A stretch of DNA of 64,000 bases from JAMZMI01 sp964353015 (GTDB taxonomy: Bacteria > Bacteroidota > Bacteroidia > Cytophagales > Cyclobacteriaceae): contig CAYGUA010000030.1 in the NCBI GenBank assembly GCA_964353015.1, positions 1-64,000 on the forward strand, in the 5' to 3' direction. Of the stretch, positions 51,181 to 62,000 are shown in pieces; position 1 is the first letter of the stretch, and each line of letters starts with the position of its first letter. The position numbers and the translations under genes are program-made. The notes below the pieces were generated by a model, which was not told where the DNA came from, did not search any database, and saw only the letters and a program-made list of their open reading frames with translations.

Positions 51181-53865
51181 TTGACTTCATTCACAAATAA
51201 TGGATTAATTCTGCTATTGTTCTTCTCACTTAGCTTGTCAAGGATGGTGAAGGCGCAAGAAGCGTTTCATTATGATTTTCAAAATGTCACACTTGATTTT
51301 GCGCTTCACGAACTGGAGTTAAATTATAATATCAGGATTTATTTACTGGATGAATGGATTGAAGGTATTCGAATCAATGATCAGGCAAATGCTAATTCTG
51401 TCTATGAATTGCTTTCACAGCTCTTATCAAAACATGGTTTTGCTGTGTTGCAATATGATGCTACGAGTTATGTGCTGCTTCGTCAAATTGAGGACGGTCA
51501 GATCATCGAACAATACGCTCCTGATGGTGAAGTGATCCAAAGAATAGTGGTTGGTGAAGCCATCCCTGGAAACAAGCAAGGTGTGATCAGTGGAGTGATT
51601 TCTGACATTGAAAATGACGAGGCGCTTGTTGGAGCTACTGTTCAGGTGAGAGAATTGAAACTAGGAACAACCACGGACATCAACGGCCGATATGAATTGA
51701 CTTTGCCGGTAGGTGAACACATACTGGAAATCAACAGTCTTGGTTATCACAAAGATTTAGCGCATTTGATCATCCAATCTGATGGAGTGATTGACCGGAC
51801 AATGGTGAGTGCCTCAAGCACACTCAATGAAGTTGTAGTAACAGCAAGAAAAGAGCAAGTGGCGATCAGTGAAGGACAGATGAGCCAAAATATCGTCGAG
51901 ATGGATAAAATTGAATATATCCCTTCTTTGATGGGCGAAAAGGATATTGTGAAGGTGATAGAGTTATTACCAGGAGTGAACGCAACAGGAGAGGGTTCAA
52001 ATGGATATTCGGTGCGAGGTGGAAATGCTGGACAAAATCTGATTTTGGTTGAAAATGCCCCGCTTTACAATGCTTCTCATCTCTTTGGTCTGTTCTCAAT
52101 ATTTAATCCTGGCGTGGTAGATAATGCGGTGATTTACAAAGGAACCATGCCGATCCAATATGGAGGTCGTGTTTCTTCTGTCATGGATGTAAATCTAAAA
52201 GATGGAAAAGGTGACGAATGGAATGGAGAAGCAGGAATAGGATTGATGTCTAGTCGTCTGCATTTAGAAGGACCTTTAAGTGAAAAGCTGAGTTTTGTGG
52301 CAGGTGGGAGAGTTTCTTACGTCAATAGATATTTGGATAATCTTGAAAATTTCAACGTGAGAGGAAGTCAGGCGGGATTTTATGATGTCAGCGCCAAAAT
52401 AGCCTATGAATTGTCTGATAAAAACAGTTTTGATCTTTCAGGGATGCTGAGTCAGGATGATTTCACCTTGCCATCTGGTGATCGCATCACTTATGGCAAC
52501 AAGCTCCTTTCCGCAAACTGGTCTCACGTATTTTCAGATGATGCGATCAGCCATTTTAGTTTTGGTTTTAGCAATTATGATTCAAACATTTTTTCAGGAG
52601 ATTCAATAGCTGAAAAGAAGGTGGCGAATGAAATCACGACATACTTGCTCAAGGGTAGTTTGTCATGGTTTAAAATTGAAAATCACAGCGTGACAGCTGG
52701 TGTGGAAACAGGGTTTACTACAATCAATCCTGGTACCATTACAACATCAAATACTCAGGAAAACACAAAACAACAGATACAAAGAGAAAGAGGCTTGGAA
52801 TCAGCCGTTTTTGTCAGTGATGAATATGTTTTGAATGATGATTTTACTTTTAACCTTGGATTGAGGTATTCCAATTTCATCATGATTGGTACGGGAAAAT
52901 CTTACGACTATACACCAAACGCTCCGCGTAGAGGATCAACAGTGATAGATTCAGCGAATTATTCATCTGGCGAAATCATCCAATCTTATGGAGGTTTTGA
53001 ACCCAGATTTTTTGTCAACTACACCATAGATAATAGCACTTCTTTAAAATTTAATGTCGGCAGGTCGAGACAATACCTGCATCTTATTTCTAATAGTGCA
53101 TCAGTTTCACCATTGAATATATGGAAGTTGAGTGATACTTACCTGAAGCCACAAATAGCCGATCAGGCCGCTTTGGGACTTTTCAAAAATGTGGGCCGTC
53201 AGGCTATAGAGCTGAGCGGAGAGATTTTTTACAGGAAAACACAAAACCTGCCCGATTATAAAAATGGTGCTGTTTTACTTGAAAATCCACATTTGGAAAG
53301 AGATCTGGTTTCGGGAAAGGGAAGAGCCTATGGTTTTGAATTTCAAGCCGCAAAAAAGAATGGACTTTTGACAGGCTGGGTTGCATACACTTATTCCCGC
53401 TCTTTCAATAAAATGAATAGCGTCATTTTTGAAGAGAAAATTAACCGAGGCGCAGTTTATTCTTCATCCAATGATATCCCGCATGTCTTATCTGTATCTG
53501 GTGATTACAATATGAAAAGAAGATGGAGTTTGTCATTCAACTGGATGTATAATAGTGGTCGCCCGATTACTTATCCGGTAGCTGTTTATTATCAAGGAGA
53601 TATTCCTGTTGCCTATTTTTCTGATCGAAATAAATATAGAATGCCGGACTATCACCGCCTCGACTTGTCGCTTAACTGGAAAGGTGCAAGCTTAAAAATT
53701 GATAAGAAATGGGATTTGGATTGGGTGTTTTCTGTTTACAATGTCTATGGTCGTGCCAATGCGTATTCTATATTTTTTGAGCGGGAAAGCTATAAAATTG
53801 TAGGTAAAAAATTGTCTGTGTTGGCAGATCCGATTCCATCTGTAACCATCGTAGCGAAATTTTAA
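51181..53865 (+). CDS. TonB-dependent outer-membrane receptor with N-terminal STN-like and carboxypeptidase-regulatory domains
   Basis: 894 residues from TTG 51181, the first start after an in-frame TAA. Signal peptide ILLLFFSLSLSRMVKAQ. Residues ~30-95 are STN/secretin-like (FHYDFQNVTLDFALHELELNYNIRIYLL), ~135-215 a CarbD-reg-like domain (GVISDIENDEALVGATVQVRELKLGTTTDINGRYELTL), ~225-340 the plug (MGEKDIVKVIELLPGVNATGEGSNGYSVRGG, ILVENAPLYNASHLFGLFSIFNP) and the rest a barrel ending PIPSVTIVAKF. STN domains usually signal to an anti-sigma factor, but none is seen here. It forms a triad with the DUF4249 and MG2-type genes that follow without gaps. Confidence 0.92.
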   Translation: MTSFTNNGLILLLFFSLSLSRMVKAQEAFHYDFQNVTLDFALHELELNYNIRIYLLDEWIEGIRINDQANANSVYELLSQLLSKHGFAVLQYDATSYVLLRQIEDGQIIEQYAPDGEVIQRIVVGEAIPGNKQGVISGVISDIENDEALVGATVQVRELKLGTTTDINGRYELTLPVGEHILEINSLGYHKDLAHLIIQSDGVIDRTMVSASSTLNEVVVTARKEQVAISEGQMSQNIVEMDKIEYIPSLMGEKDIVKVIELLPGVNATGEGSNGYSVRGGNAGQNLILVENAPLYNASHLFGLFSIFNPGVVDNAVIYKGTMPIQYGGRVSSVMDVNLKDGKGDEWNGEAGIGLMSSRLHLEGPLSEKLSFVAGGRVSYVNRYLDNLENFNVRGSQAGFYDVSAKIAYELSDKNSFDLSGMLSQDDFTLPSGDRITYGNKLLSANWSHVFSDDAISHFSFGFSNYDSNIFSGDSIAEKKVANEITTYLLKGSLSWFKIENHSVTAGVETGFTTINPGTITTSNTQENTKQQIQRERGLESAVFVSDEYVLNDDFTFNLGLRYSNFIMIGTGKSYDYTPNAPRRGSTVIDSANYSSGEIIQSYGGFEPRFFVNYTIDNSTSLKFNVGRSRQYLHLISNSASVSPLNIWKLSDTYLKPQIADQAALGLFKNVGRQAIELSGEIFYRKTQNLPDYKNGAVLLENPHLERDLVSGKGRAYGFEFQAAKKNGLLTGWVAYTYSRSFNKMNSVIFEEKINRGAVYSSSNDIPHVLSVSGDYNMKRRWSLSFNWMYNSGRPITYPVAVYYQGDIPVAYFSDRNKYRMPDYHRLDLSLNWKGASLKIDKKWDLDWVFSVYNVYGRANAYSIFFERESYKIVGKKLSVLADPIPSVTIVAKF

Positions 53866-54894
53866 ATGAAGATTAATCGCATCATCTTACTCATTCTACT
53901 CAGTTCTTGTATCGAGAAATTTGATCCAAAGATTGATGCTTTTTCCAATGACTTAGTCATCAATGGACTGATCACAAATGAGTCACCAGCACGAGTAAGT
54001 CTTGAAAGCACTGTAGGACTCGATGAAGATCGGCGCGATATCCAACCTGTTTCTGGAGCGACGATAACACTTTATGATGATCAGGGGAATCAGGAGATAC
54101 TGTCCGAAACAGCTTTGGGAGTTTACACAGGCTCAACAGTTGGTCAGGTTGGGGTGAGCTATCATATTGAAATTGATTTGGAAGGATATGATAAAATGAT
54201 ATCAGCTGAGCAAACATTGAAGTCAGGACCTGAAGTTGGGGATTTGTTTGTTGAGCGAGCTGAACGATATGAGATTGATGAAGATGGATTTAATACGGCG
54301 ATTTATGGATTGAATTTGAACATGTTGTTGAACAGTACTTCCACAAACACACGCTATTTCCGCTGGACTTTGAATGGCACATACAAGGCTATATCACCGT
54401 TGGATACCGGATTACCTCCATGTTATGTTGATGAAGTTATAGGTTCATTTTTCGTCATTGGGGAGAGCCAGTCCAGCTCTGGCGATTTGATTTCTAATAC
54501 TCTTCGGTTTATTGAAAGCAATAGGCGTTTTGTATATGGCTATAGTGCCTTAGTGACGCAATATTCACTCAATGAAGAATCGTATGATTTTTGGAAAAAA
54601 ATTGATGATCAACAGAAGAATGTGGGATCAGTATTCGATTCGCCACCAGCGCAGATTCTTGGAAACATGACTTTTGTAAATAATCCCGAAAATCCAGTTT
54701 TGGGATTTTTTGAAGCATCGTCTGTTCAAACAAAAAGAATCTTTATCTATCCAACTGACTTTTTATTTACACCTGTATTAAATGTTGTACAGTGCTTTCC
54801 AGCTCAGCCTACCCTTGATCCACCACCATGGTGTTTCAACTGCTTATCTATAGAAAATAGCACCAACACTAAACCTTCATATTGGCCTGAATAA
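53866..54894 (+). CDS. DUF4249-family lipoprotein
   Basis: 342 residues with a very short lipoprotein signal (IILLILLSSC, Cys15) then IEKFDPKIDAFSNDLVINGLITNESPARVSLESTVGLDE, characteristic of DUF4249. VSGATITLYDDQGNQEILSETALGVYTGSTVGQVGVSYHIEIDLEGYD shows the N-terminal carboxypeptidase-regulatory-like part. The gene starts right after the TonB stop (no gap). DUF4249 proteins are almost always next to such receptors and probably assist as surface partners. Substrate unknown. Confidence 0.92.
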   Translation: MKINRIILLILLSSCIEKFDPKIDAFSNDLVINGLITNESPARVSLESTVGLDEDRRDIQPVSGATITLYDDQGNQEILSETALGVYTGSTVGQVGVSYHIEIDLEGYDKMISAEQTLKSGPEVGDLFVERAERYEIDEDGFNTAIYGLNLNMLLNSTSTNTRYFRWTLNGTYKAISPLDTGLPPCYVDEVIGSFFVIGESQSSSGDLISNTLRFIESNRRFVYGYSALVTQYSLNEESYDFWKKIDDQQKNVGSVFDSPPAQILGNMTFVNNPENPVLGFFEASSVQTKRIFIYPTDFLFTPVLNVVQCFPAQPTLDPPPWCFNCLSIENSTNTKPSYWPE

Positions 54895-54895
54895 A

Positions 54896-57301
54896 ATGAA
54901 AATACGTAATTTCATATTAATCATTTTGGCAGCATGCACAGGCTTTGGTTTCATTGTTGAAAGTACTATTGAAGAGGTCATAGGCAAGCTGCTGCGCTAT
55001 GGTGAAGTCAATTATCAGGAGAAAATATATGTCCAGACGGACGCAGATGTTTATTATGCTGGCGAGGTAATTTGGTTGAGCGCAAGACTGCTTGACGCGC
55101 GCACCCATACTGCCTCAACAATGAGTAAAGTCGCTCATGTCAAATTATACAATTCGCAAGGCTCGTTGCTCAATCACAAGAAGATATTGACTAGTTCTGG
55201 TGTTGGTAATGCGGATATATTGCTGACCGATTCTTTATCGACAGGAACTTATCATTTGGTTGCTTATACTGATTGGATGAGGAATTATGATCAGGAATTT
55301 TTATTCAGTAAACAAATTCAAATAATCAATGAACTGCCACTAAGCGACCAAAAAATATCCAAGACAAAAGCTAATCTGGATGTTGGTTTTTTTCCTGAAG
55401 GAGGCCAGCTGGTAGAGGAAATGATTAATGTGATTGGTTTTAAAATCACCAATAATCAAGGACTTGGAGAAGATAAAATAGGGGTGATCCTGGATGATCT
55501 TGGAGATACCATTGTTCACTTGAAAACTTATAAATATGGGATGGGTAGCTTCACACTAAAACCAGAATCCAAGCGAGCGTATTTTTTTATATTGGATGAC
55601 GATACAAGTAAAAAGTACCCATTGCCAGTGGCAGTGAAACAAGGGATCAATCTTACAGTGACTTTAGACGATCGGGAAAATTCACATTTAGAAATGGAAT
55701 TATCACGTAGCTTTTCCAAAGCCAATAAAAAACTTTTTCTCATTTCTCAATGCAGGGGGTTGGTCACTTTTGCTGCTGAGGGCAGAGAGTCTCAGAAAAG
55801 TTTTATAGACATTCCTCGCCAAAAACTGAAAGCCGGCATCAACCAAATCACCGTATTTAGTCAACAGGGAATCCCGCTTGCAGAGCGACTTGTTTTTATT
55901 GAACCAGATGAAAGTCAGATTAGCTTCAGCTCTGAAAGCAAAACCTATCACAAAAAATCAGAAGTCATCTTGAATTTGAGCTCTCAATTGAAGGAAGGAG
56001 CCAAGCTGTCAATTTCTGTACATGATAGACCCGCCGTTTCTCAAGTTAACATTAAAAACTACCTGCTGCTAAGCTCAGATTTGAAAGGGCAAATAGAATC
56101 GCCTGAATTTTATTTCAGCGGAACGGATAGTTCCAAAATTGCATCGGACAATTTGATGCTGACCCAAGGCTGGCGCAGGTTTGATTGGATAGATGTGCTT
56201 GACAATACGGAAGTGGCTTTGAATTATCCTCCTGAAAGAGAAGCACCTATATTTCGAGGAAAACTAATTGATCTTGAAAGCGGAAAGTCCATTCATGATA
56301 CGCTCATTGTGATGTCGGTGATTGATAGCATTCCAAATTTTTATTACCTCCGACTTGGTTCCGAAGAAGAGTTTGTATTCGATTTTTATCAAATTCATGG
56401 CGAGCACAAGGTGTTTGTGAATGTCATTGAAGATAGTAAATCAGAAAAATACAGCCTGCTCAATTCAGAATCCTACGATCCATTTATATTCAACATTCCT
56501 GAGAATTACCCATCTGTCAACTACACCCAATTCTCAAATCATTTCGAACAAAAGAGATTGGAAAACCAAATCTTGAGCAACTATAAAATTTACAGACCTG
56601 AGCTCTTTTCACCACCTGTTCCTCAGATAATCTTAGATCAGCCCAATTTCAACCGGCTCACATACCCCGATCATTCAATTGATCCCGACCAATATATTCC
56701 ATTGTTAGATATCAAGGAATTGGTCAATGAGCTGTTTCCGTCAGCCAGAATCAGAAAGAAAAAAGGACTGGATAAGATCTACGTATATGCCGAAGAACCA
56801 GATCCGCAGGCATTGGAGCGGAAACCTGCTGTGTTTAATCCTGAACCAATATCATATTTTTTGAATGGAGTGCCCGTATTCGATGATGAAAAAATATATG
56901 GTTTGGAATATGGTAATATTGATTTGGTGGACGTCTACACCGGCCAATATGACATTGCCGATCATCGCTTTTATGGATTTATGGCCATCATCACAAAGGA
57001 TATTTTTTCAGAATTCAACGTTTTTTCAGATGCAATAAATCAGGTTGATTTTGAAGGAATTTCGCTGAAGCGAACTTTTTATCAACCTAAATATCAAAGT
57101 GTAAATCAAAGTAGTAACAGGTTTCCCGACTTGCGGCATTTGCTTCATTGGGTTCCTGATTTTCAGGTCGCAGGCGAGAGTACAAATGCGCTTTCATTTT
57201 ATTGTTCTGATGTGAAAAATGACTTTTATGTACATGCAGAAGGAGTTACAGATTCGGGTGAGCCGATCGTTCTTGATTATAAATTCCATGTTTCCGATTA
57301 A
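54896..57301 (+). CDS. MG2-type (macroglobulin-like) surface protein of a TonB/DUF4249 triad
   Basis: 801 residues. N-terminal signal or lipoprotein peptide (FILIILAAC). Residues ~41-135 form an MG2 domain: EKIYVQTDADVYYAGEVIWLSARLLDA, STGTYHLVAYTDWMRNY; further Ig-like domains follow. Late in the chain (about 650-700), ISYFLNGVPVFDDEKIYGLEYGNIDLVDVYTGQYD...YGFMAIITKD resembles a TonB plug in miniature, so a C-terminal plug-like domain may dock to the receptor upstream. Starts 1 nt after the DUF4249 stop. Triads of this type are common in Bacteroidota; their cargo is unknown. Confidence 0.78.
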   Translation: MKIRNFILIILAACTGFGFIVESTIEEVIGKLLRYGEVNYQEKIYVQTDADVYYAGEVIWLSARLLDARTHTASTMSKVAHVKLYNSQGSLLNHKKILTSSGVGNADILLTDSLSTGTYHLVAYTDWMRNYDQEFLFSKQIQIINELPLSDQKISKTKANLDVGFFPEGGQLVEEMINVIGFKITNNQGLGEDKIGVILDDLGDTIVHLKTYKYGMGSFTLKPESKRAYFFILDDDTSKKYPLPVAVKQGINLTVTLDDRENSHLEMELSRSFSKANKKLFLISQCRGLVTFAAEGRESQKSFIDIPRQKLKAGINQITVFSQQGIPLAERLVFIEPDESQISFSSESKTYHKKSEVILNLSSQLKEGAKLSISVHDRPAVSQVNIKNYLLLSSDLKGQIESPEFYFSGTDSSKIASDNLMLTQGWRRFDWIDVLDNTEVALNYPPEREAPIFRGKLIDLESGKSIHDTLIVMSVIDSIPNFYYLRLGSEEEFVFDFYQIHGEHKVFVNVIEDSKSEKYSLLNSESYDPFIFNIPENYPSVNYTQFSNHFEQKRLENQILSNYKIYRPELFSPPVPQIILDQPNFNRLTYPDHSIDPDQYIPLLDIKELVNELFPSARIRKKKGLDKIYVYAEEPDPQALERKPAVFNPEPISYFLNGVPVFDDEKIYGLEYGNIDLVDVYTGQYDIADHRFYGFMAIITKDIFSEFNVFSDAINQVDFEGISLKRTFYQPKYQSVNQSSNRFPDLRHLLHWVPDFQVAGESTNALSFYCSDVKNDFYVHAEGVTDSGEPIVLDYKFHVSD

Positions 57302-57405
57302 GATTGGAGTTGAATCCTGTAAAACTTGGGTCTTAAGTGACTGAAAATTTTAGCTGAGGTAGTTTTTATTTGCATCAGATTTTAATTTCAATCCTTTTTC
57401 AATTC

Positions 57406-58422
57406 ATGTCGAGGTTATTTTTAATTTCAGTTCTCATACTATTTGTTCAATGCACTTCCGCACAGGATTTTGATTATTTGCCAAAGGCCAATGGAGAAGT
57501 CATTAAACACACCTATTATTCGTTATCCTATATTGAAGCGCACGAGCAGCCAGAGTGGGTGGCTTATTACCTAAGTCCTGAGATGTTGAAAAAAGTCTAC
57601 AAACGAAAGGATAATTTTCACATAGATCCAACTGTTTCCACAGGATCAGCTACCTATCAGGATTACAGCACTGCACCAGAATATGATGCGGGTCATTTGC
57701 TGCCTTGTCGTCAAATGCAGTTTGACTGTGAAGCTATGGATGAAACCTTTTATATGTCCAACATGTCCCCACAACATAAAGACTTCAATAGATATAAATG
57801 GGCATATCTGGAAAGACTGGAGAGAAATATGGCTTTTCGCAATGGAGGTTTATATGTGGTCACCGGACCCGTATTGACTCATAGCTTAGGAGTAATTGGT
57901 GATGCCAACAAAATAACCATACCAGCCTTTTACTACAAGGTTTTTCTCAAATACGATGGATCCAACTCCAAAATGATCGCGTTTTTACTTCCTAATGAAA
58001 AAACTGATTTGCCTTTTGAGGAATACGTCGTGTCTGTGGACTCCTTGGAATCATTTTCGGGCATGGATTTTTTCCCAGCTTTGCCGGATGATCTTGAAAA
58101 TAGTCTGGAATCAAAGAAGGAGTTTTCACGATGGAATTTTAGTAATCCTAATCTAAACTATGGTTACACAATAAAGGAAATAGCCTGTGGAAGTACTGAC
58201 ACTTCATCCGCTGATCTCACCTCAACTCTTTCATTCCGCAAGGTAAATATCAACACAGCGTCGCTCACCGAATTACAATCCATGCCGGGAATAGGGCCAG
58301 CCAAAGCACAAGCAATTTTGGATGCTCGGCCATATGCAACAGTGGATGAGCTTATCAATGCAGATGGTATTGGTCCATCTACTTTGACCAAATTGAAAGA
58401 TCTGATCATTGTGGAGGAATGA
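57406..58422 (+). CDS. DNA/RNA non-specific endonuclease with C-terminal helix-hairpin-helix
   Basis: 338 residues from ATG 57406 (an upstream in-frame TTG at 57370 adds a poor leader), signal peptide LFLISVLILFVQCTSAQ with possible lipobox VQC. The nuclease domain has YDAGHLLPCRQMQFD, a DRGH-type motif with Ala for Arg, then FYMSNMSPQHKDFNRYKWAYLE with conserved Asn and Glu metal-site residues, and LYVVTGPVL. After ~260 residues there is a ComEA-type helix-hairpin-helix: KVNINTASLTELQSMPGIGPAKAQAILDARPYATVDEL. The fusion suggests an extracellular or surface DNA degrader for nutrient scavenging. Confidence 0.9.
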   Translation: MSRLFLISVLILFVQCTSAQDFDYLPKANGEVIKHTYYSLSYIEAHEQPEWVAYYLSPEMLKKVYKRKDNFHIDPTVSTGSATYQDYSTAPEYDAGHLLPCRQMQFDCEAMDETFYMSNMSPQHKDFNRYKWAYLERLERNMAFRNGGLYVVTGPVLTHSLGVIGDANKITIPAFYYKVFLKYDGSNSKMIAFLLPNEKTDLPFEEYVVSVDSLESFSGMDFFPALPDDLENSLESKKEFSRWNFSNPNLNYGYTIKEIACGSTDTSSADLTSTLSFRKVNINTASLTELQSMPGIGPAKAQAILDARPYATVDELINADGIGPSTLTKLKDLIIVEE

Positions 58423-59030
58423 ATTGATTCATTCGATATCAAAAATTTGCTGATGATTTAATTTATAAAACATGCTGAATCAGCCCTTTTTGAGCCGTTT
58501 TTGCATTGATTTCTATAATATGAACCATGAATTATAAACAGATCATTTCAAAAATATCAAAACACATCCTATTGGTTGTCGCCTAATTTATTTGCCAGAA
58601 TAAATTAAAAAAAGTAAAATCAGACGTGCTTTTTCCTAGTCTGATATATTTAGTTCGATTGCCAGAATATTGAATTTTGACCTTCAATCCAACGAAGCTA
58701 TTTATACCGAGGATTTATCTGAACTGTTCAATGGAAATTCATTGAGATGCAGGGAAATAATGTTGGAATAATCACTACATTATCATTTAGAAAAGGGAAT
58801 TGAAAATATATCAGACCATCGAAAAATGATGCAGTCGGGATTGAAAGATTAAAAAATGCTAGCTGGAATTTCAAATCATGATTATTTCTTTGATCTGTCC
58901 ATTGAACCTAAGGAGTAAAAAAATCCGGTAATCGGAAATCCTGAAAAGTAAAAGGAATTGATGATATAATTATTTCCCATGAAAATCGAAATTTACGCGA
59001 TCAAGTACTAATTATTAATTGTAGCAATAG
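58423..59030. other. 608-bp gene-free region upstream of the beta-galactosidase
   Basis: No supportable ORF. It contains hairpin TAATTTATT / AATAAATTA (58584-58592 and 58599-58607), hairpin ATCAGAC / GTCTGAT (58619-58625 and 58639-58645), and a 12-bp inverted repeat GTCTGATATATT / AATATATCAGAC (58639-58650 and 58805-58816). These could be regulatory sites for the GH2 gene. Confidence 0.5.
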
Positions 59031-62000
59031 ATGAAACTCGACATCAACCCAATCAATCTAAAAAAGTGGCTACCCATTTTGGGATTTTTGATCACAGCAA
59101 TGACCTCAGCACAGGAAGTTCCTGATTGGGAAAATCCGAAAGTCTTTGAAAGAAACAAACTGGAGCCAAGATCCACTTTTTACCATTTTACTGATATTGA
59201 AAATATGTCCGCAGACTGGAAAAGTTCAGAAAGCTACATGTCACTTAATGGACTGTGGAAATTTAACTGGACCAAAAGTCCCGATGATCGACCGAAGGAA
59301 TTTTATAATCAGGATTATGATGTGTCAGCTTGGAATGAAGTGACCGTGCCAGGTAACTGGGAATTGCAAGGGTATGGCATTCCTGTTTATACCAATATCA
59401 AATACGTCTTTCCTGCTAATCCGCCATACATTCCTCATGATTACAATCCGGTAGGGAGTTACAAGCGCACCTTCAATCTTCATGAAAATTGGCAAGAAAA
59501 GAAAATCACTTTGCATTTCGGAGCAGTTAGGAGTGCTTTTTATGTTTGGATCAATGGAAAGATGGTTGGCTATAGTGAAGGAAGCAAGTTGCCAGCTGAG
59601 TTTGATGTTACCGACTTTGTTCAATCAGGCGAAAATCAGGTAGCCGTAGAAATCTACCGTTGGTCTGATGCGAGCTACATAGAAGATCAGGATTTTTGGA
59701 GACTCAGCGGTATGGATCGTGATGTCTATCTATATGCAACACCAAAATTTTACATACAGGATATCAAAGTGTTGGCAGGACTTGATTCTACATATAAGGA
59801 TGGTATTTTTAATTTAGATGTTGTACTAAATAACACAAGTAAAAAGACTTCCACTACTTCTATTGAAGTTACGATCAATGATGGTGTAAAGACCTTGTAT
59901 TCTGAATCAAAATTAGCATCCATAAAATTTGAGACTCAATCAAAAATCAATTTTACAACGACTATATCCAATGTGAAACAATGGTCAGCTGAGCAACCTA
60001 ATCTTTACCAATTGGCCATAATCCAGCGAGATAAAAATGGTGATATTCTAGATGCTACAGGCAGGAAAATAGGATTTAGAACAGTAGAAATAAAGAATAG
60101 TCAACTTCTTGTAAACGGTATGGCTATCTATCTTAAAGGAGTAAATCTTCATGAACATAGTGATACGTCTGGTCACGTGATTGATCCGAATCTCACCAGA
60201 CTTGATATGAAAATCATGAAAGAAAACAATGTGAATGCCATCCGTTGTAGCCATTACCCAAAAGATCCTTCATTTTATGAAATGGCCGATGAATTTGGTT
60301 TTTATGTCGTAGATGAAGCCAATATTGAGACACATGGAATGGGTGCTACAAATCAGGGATTAGATAAAGACATTGAGAAGCAGGCCATTCATCCTGCTTA
60401 TCTCCCAGAGTGGAAAGCGGCACATTTGGCACGTACTAAACGGATGTATGAGCGAGACAAAAATCATCCTTCCGTGATCATTTGGTCTTTAGGTAATGAA
60501 GCCGGAAATGGTGCCAATTTCTTTGCTACTTATGATTACCTCAAAAGTGTAGATAGTTCAAGACCAGTTCAATATGAAGGTGGAACAAATTATGAGAATA
60601 CGGACATTCAGGCCCCAATGTATGCACGATCAGATCATATGAAAAAATATTTGGAATCTGGAGGAACAAGACCTTATATTCAATGCGAATATGCTCATGC
60701 TATGGGCAATAGCGTTGGTAATCTTCAGGATTATTGGAACTTAATAGAGGCACATGATATATTTCAGGGTGGTTTTATTTGGGATTGGGTAGATCAGGGA
60801 CTTTTAACTAAAAATGAAGCAGGTGAAGAATTTTGGGCTTATGGTGGTGATCTGGGAGGAGCAGATTTACAAAATGATCAAAACTTCTGTTTGAACGGGA
60901 TTGTCAATCCTGACCGAACTCCACATCCTGCATTGTATGAAGTAAAGAAGGTCTATCAATTCATCAAGTTCAAAGACTTTGATTTGGATACCAGGAAATT
61001 GACCATATATAATGGCTATGATTTTACCAATTTAGATGCATTTGAATTTAAATATCGGTTGCTTAAGAATGGAGAAGAAATGACAGCTGTTCAGATCCCT
61101 TCTTTTTCATTGAAACCACATGATACTACTTCGATACAAATCAATTTGCCTGATGAATTAAGCGCTGACTATGAATACAGGCTTCAAGTTATGGCCACAT
61201 TGAAAAATGCAGAAGTATTGTTGGAAAGAGGAATACTTGTGGCACAATCAGAATTTGCTCTCACATCACCAGTTTTGACGGATTTTACATGTGAGCAAAC
61301 CTCAACTATCGAAGTGAAAACGTTGGGAGTGGAGGTTTCTATTAGCAATGAGAAATTCAATGTGGTTTTTAATAAGATATCTGGTGAGTTAGTGACTCTT
61401 GATTACGGATTTGGAAATATAATTAAGGATAGCCCATCAGCCAACTTCTGGCGCGCACCTATGGACAATGACTTTGGTTTTAAAATGCCAGAAAAATGGG
61501 AAGTATGGAAAATAGCAAGTCAGACACAGCAGCTTATTAATTTTTCAGCATTTAGTACTTCCAAACCAGAGAAAAAGCTTACCAAAGGAAAGATCAAAGG
61601 CAGTTATGCTGTAGTAGAGACGCAGTACCATTTGGCCGAAGTGGGTGGAAATTCATTAATCAGCTATCAAATTAATGGAGAAGGTGAGATTAAAATCACG
61701 GTCAATATAACCGACTTAAATGACGGATTGCCAAATATGCCACGATTAGGTACTAATTGGTCCATTGATAAGCGGTTCAATCAGGCTGAATGGTATGGAA
61801 GAGGACCTCATGAAAATTATCAAGATCGAATGACCAGTGCATTTGTTGGTAAATACGAATCAAGTGTTCAAGATCTCTATTTTCCATATATCAGACCTCA
61901 GGAAAATGGATATCGCACCGATACAAGATGGCTTACATTGCTTGATGTAAATAATCAAGGCATTCGAATAAAAGCTTTTGATCAGACTTTTGGATTTTCT

